From: an uncultured Lachnospiraceae bacterium
GTDB taxonomy: Bacteria; Bacillota; Clostridia; Lachnospirales; Lachnospiraceae
Direction: 5' to 3'
Length of the DNA stretch: 64,000 bases
Assembly: GCA_910583605.1 (NCBI GenBank)
Contig: CAJTXN010000014.1
Span: 4,759 to 68,758, forward strand
Of this stretch, positions 62,758-64,000 are shown in pieces. The position numbers and the translations under genes are program-made. Under the pieces are notes generated by a model. It searched no databases. It was not told where the DNA came from and worked only from the letters and a program-made list of their open reading frames with translations. Position 1 is the first letter of the stretch. Each line of letters starts with the position of its first letter.

Positions 62758-62809
62758 AAAAAAATCAGTCCTTTCGTAAAAAATGGGTGCATTTAACAAA
62801 GGACTGTGT

Positions 62810-62895
62810 TATAATAGCTATGTCTAATAGGCTGTTATACAGTCCAATGTATATGGTCTGTGCTCCGGTGTTGGTAGCACCGGGGCATTTTTTAT
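62810..62895 (+). ncRNA. Candidate small RNA between integrase and toxin locus
   Basis: An extended -10 (TGTTATAAT, 62807-62815) is followed about 45 bases later by a ten-base terminator stem (62861-62870 with 62878-62887) and six T. No ORF is present. The RNA would be about 70 nt. Its role is unknown. Confidence 0.45.
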
Positions 62896-62924
62896 TTGAC
62901 ATTTGTCTGAGGAAAGCATATAAT
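62896..62924 (+). promoter_or_regulatory. Consensus promoter of the antisense RNA
   Basis: TTGACA (62896-62901) and TATAAT (62919-62924) have 17-base spacing: a perfect sigma-A promoter with no ORF behind it. Confidence 0.85.
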
Positions 62925-62930
62925 AGACTT

Positions 62931-63026
62931 AGCAAGAGAGCCGATAGCTAGAATACACCTAGCCGCCGGTAAAACAATTGACTAAAAATAGCGCCTTACT
63001 TTACCAGAGCAGGGGCGCTATTTTTT
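62931..63026 (+). ncRNA. Candidate antitoxin RNA (RatA-like)
   Basis: The RNA starts near 62931 and ends at the terminator 62984-62995 with 63014-63025. It runs toward the toxin gene and overlaps its 3' end, including the stop codon, so the two transcripts are complementary over about 40 nt. Its first 15-20 bases match the 5' end of the toxin transcript in inverted orientation. Confidence 0.65.
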
Positions 63027-63104
63027 GCGTGTAACATTAACTGCAAGAGTAATTACCGCACAAATCATAATTACAAAAGTAAATAATTCACTATATGTAA
63101 CCAT
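63018..63104 (-). CDS. Putative holin-like type I toxin, 28 residues
   Basis: A tiny membrane peptide: MVTYSELFTFVIMICAVI then TLAVNVTRKK. One hydrophobic helix and a basic C-terminal tail match the putative holin-like toxin family (Hol_Tox type, related in layout to TxpA and BsrG). AGGGAG lies about nine bases upstream of the ATG. The stop codon falls inside the shared bidirectional terminator. Such peptides depolarise or damage the membrane unless an antisense RNA blocks them. It lies in degraded prophage or ICE DNA, a common home for this class. Confidence 0.8.
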   Translation of the reverse strand: MVTYSELFTFVIMICAVITLAVNVTRKK

Positions 63105-63173
63105 TGGCACCAGCTCCCTTCTTAAGTATCCGGCAACTGGCATAATCGCCCCATCGGCTCCCTGGGTAAGTCT

Positions 63174-63203
63174 ATTATATTGTCAGTGTTCATTTAGTGT
63201 CAT
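63174..63203 (-). promoter_or_regulatory. Toxin promoter
   Basis: On the minus strand ATGACA (63203-63198) and TATAAT (63179-63174) have 18-base spacing. The following TAGACTTACCCAGGGAGC resembles the start of the antisense RNA. Confidence 0.65.
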
Positions 63204-63223
63204 ATCATGAAATTAACGGATTG

Positions 63224-63637
63224 TTATTCTAATTGCGGTTCCTCTGTTTCTGTATATTTTTTAATTTCTGTTAGTTCTTGTACTCGCTTTCTTGCTTCGG
63301 TTCTTCCATCTGTGTTGAGTTTTCTATAATTATCTAATAATTCGTTTTCTTCTTTTTGTGCCAGATCAACGATTCTCCTATTAAATAATTGTAATGGGGT
63401 CGCATGTGCCTTTAATAAATCAATTTCACTAAAATTTTCGTCATCAATTACGAATATGTCATATATTGAACCACCCAAAGCATAAGCTATTTTTTGCAAC
63501 TGTTCTATACGTGGTTGTCTTTTTCCGGCTTCATATTGTTGTATTGTCCTTTCGGAAGTTTTTGATAATTGACCAAGTTCTTTTTGTGTTAATCCTAGAT
63601 GCTTTCTCACAAATCTAATTTGTTCTCCGATTGTCAT
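63224..63637 (-). CDS. XRE-family transcriptional regulator
   Basis: A 137-residue phage or ICE-type repressor. The N-terminal HTH (IGEQIRFVRKHLGLTQKELGQLSKTSERTIQQYEAGKRQPR) is canonical. A charged helical C terminus (about 80-137) probably dimerises. It reads away from the overlapping promoter region at 63710-63765, where repeated ACTCAAYSG motifs are likely its operators. Confidence 0.9.
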   Translation of the reverse strand: MTIGEQIRFVRKHLGLTQKELGQLSKTSERTIQQYEAGKRQPRIEQLQKIAYALGGSIYDIFVIDDENFSEIDLLKAHATPLQLFNRRIVDLAQKEENELLDNYRKLNTDGRTEARKRVQELTEIKKYTETEEPQLE

Positions 63638-63685
63638 TCCATCACCTCACCGATAACTATAGCATAGTTAAAAGAAAAATGAAAT

Positions 63686-63765
63686 ACTCAATCGTTCGTT
63701 TTTTTGTTATTGACACACTCAACGGTTCGTGATAATATATTAGCACACACGATTGAGTGTGTCAA
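63686..63765. promoter_or_regulatory. Face-to-face promoters with repeated operator sites
   Basis: Plus promoter: TTGACA 63710-63715, 17 bases, TAATAT 63733-63738. Minus promoter: TTGACA 63765-63760, 17 bases, TAATAT 63742-63737. The -10 boxes overlap by two bases and the region is symmetric about 63737.5. Operator-like ACTCAATCG or ACTCAACGG occurs at 63686, at 63717 and, inverted, at 63758-63750. Confidence 0.8.
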
Positions 63766-63790
63766 TGATAAAATGAAAGTGAGGTAAAAC

Positions 63791-63955
63791 ATGAAAACAT
63801 CAAAGTCAGATTTAAAGCTTAGTAAAAGAAAGGTACAGTTGTTAATGGCTGAAAAGTGTATGAATCCATATGATTTATGCAGTAAGGCTTGTATTTCCTA
63901 TGCTTCTTACCAAAGAATAATGAAGATGGAAAGTACCAAGATTGCAACTGGGTGA
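63791..63955 (+). pseudogene. Cro/C1-type HTH protein, 3'-truncated
   Basis: A 54-residue product: LSKRKVQLLMAEKCMNPYDL, then CSKACISYASYQRIMK and an early stop after KIATG. The usual LGKLAKALGV-type end of the HTH is missing. The remaining 45 bases of the window are open in another sequence context, so the gene was probably cut by an insertion or deletion. Driven by the plus promoter at 63710. Confidence 0.6.
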
Positions 63956-64000
63956 AACAGCTTTCTCCAATCAAGGTATCTGAAGAGGAAACAGTCACCC

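Noticed and set aside
63956..64000. Start of a new gene at the right edge
   Set aside because: The 45 bases are open in one frame (VKQLSPIKVSEEE) but too short to identify, and no start signal is clear.

Overview
The window comes from the chromosome of a spore-forming, low-to-moderate-GC Clostridium relative, most likely a gut Lachnospiraceae. The evidence is a Firmicutes-type uvrC-hprK-glucokinase-murB-rapZ-whiA-crh-like block, a SufBC-only Fe-S pair, dapL, an alpha/beta SASP, a SleB-type hydrolase, a PdaB-type deacetylase and a glnA/ANTAR pair. No rRNA, tRNA or CRISPR array was seen.

Layout. 1-12.9 kb is a co-directional housekeeping block (ftsH end, uvrC, hprK, glcK, murB, rapZ, whiA, a Crh-like protein with Glu at position 15, dnaE, pfkA, a SpoU/TrmH methyltransferase). 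13-24.5 kb carries a DUF6465-type protein, a cell-wall hydrolase, a SASP, the SufC/SufB-like pair, a giant acyl-CoA dehydratase activase, mecA and a secreted GH13 amylase. 24.5-33.5 kb carries degV, a 0.45-kb structured repeat (element A), an Mrp ATPase, lepB and two large surface proteins.

The most striking region is 33.5-41.4 kb. A pdaB-type polysaccharide deacetylase gene is split by a 7.1-kb insertion. That insertion is two nested serine-recombinase elements. The outer one is natively only about 1.9 kb (a 40-codon ORF plus one large serine recombinase). Its recombinase gene is itself split by a 5.2-kb inner element carrying another large serine recombinase, a TnpW-like small protein and a 1055-residue hybrid sensor kinase. 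Both insertions can be undone on paper to the base: two-base crossover cores flanked by inverted attP arms rejoin both interrupted genes in frame. This is the architecture of skin-like elements that interrupt sporulation genes, here in nested form.

41.4-54.1 kb returns to chromosomal genes: an L,D-transpeptidase, glnA with an early terminator in its leader and an ANTAR regulator downstream, dapL, a second copy of the structured repeat core (element B), two COG0523 metallochaperone-type GTPases (one fused to a DUF1980-like domain), a ComEC-like secreted metallo-beta-lactamase-fold protein, and an ECF sigma factor heading four uncharacterised genes.

54.1-64 kb is accessory and decaying. It holds a 5'-truncated MATE pump, a TetR regulator with a clear operator, a heterodimeric ABC exporter, a truncated marR, several gene fragments, a palindromic tandem repeat, an integrase pseudogene with two identifiable lesions, a type I toxin-antitoxin candidate of the holin-like toxin class, and an XRE regulator facing a truncated HTH gene across symmetrical overlapping promoters.

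All calls come from reading the sequence and remembered family motifs; no database search was run.
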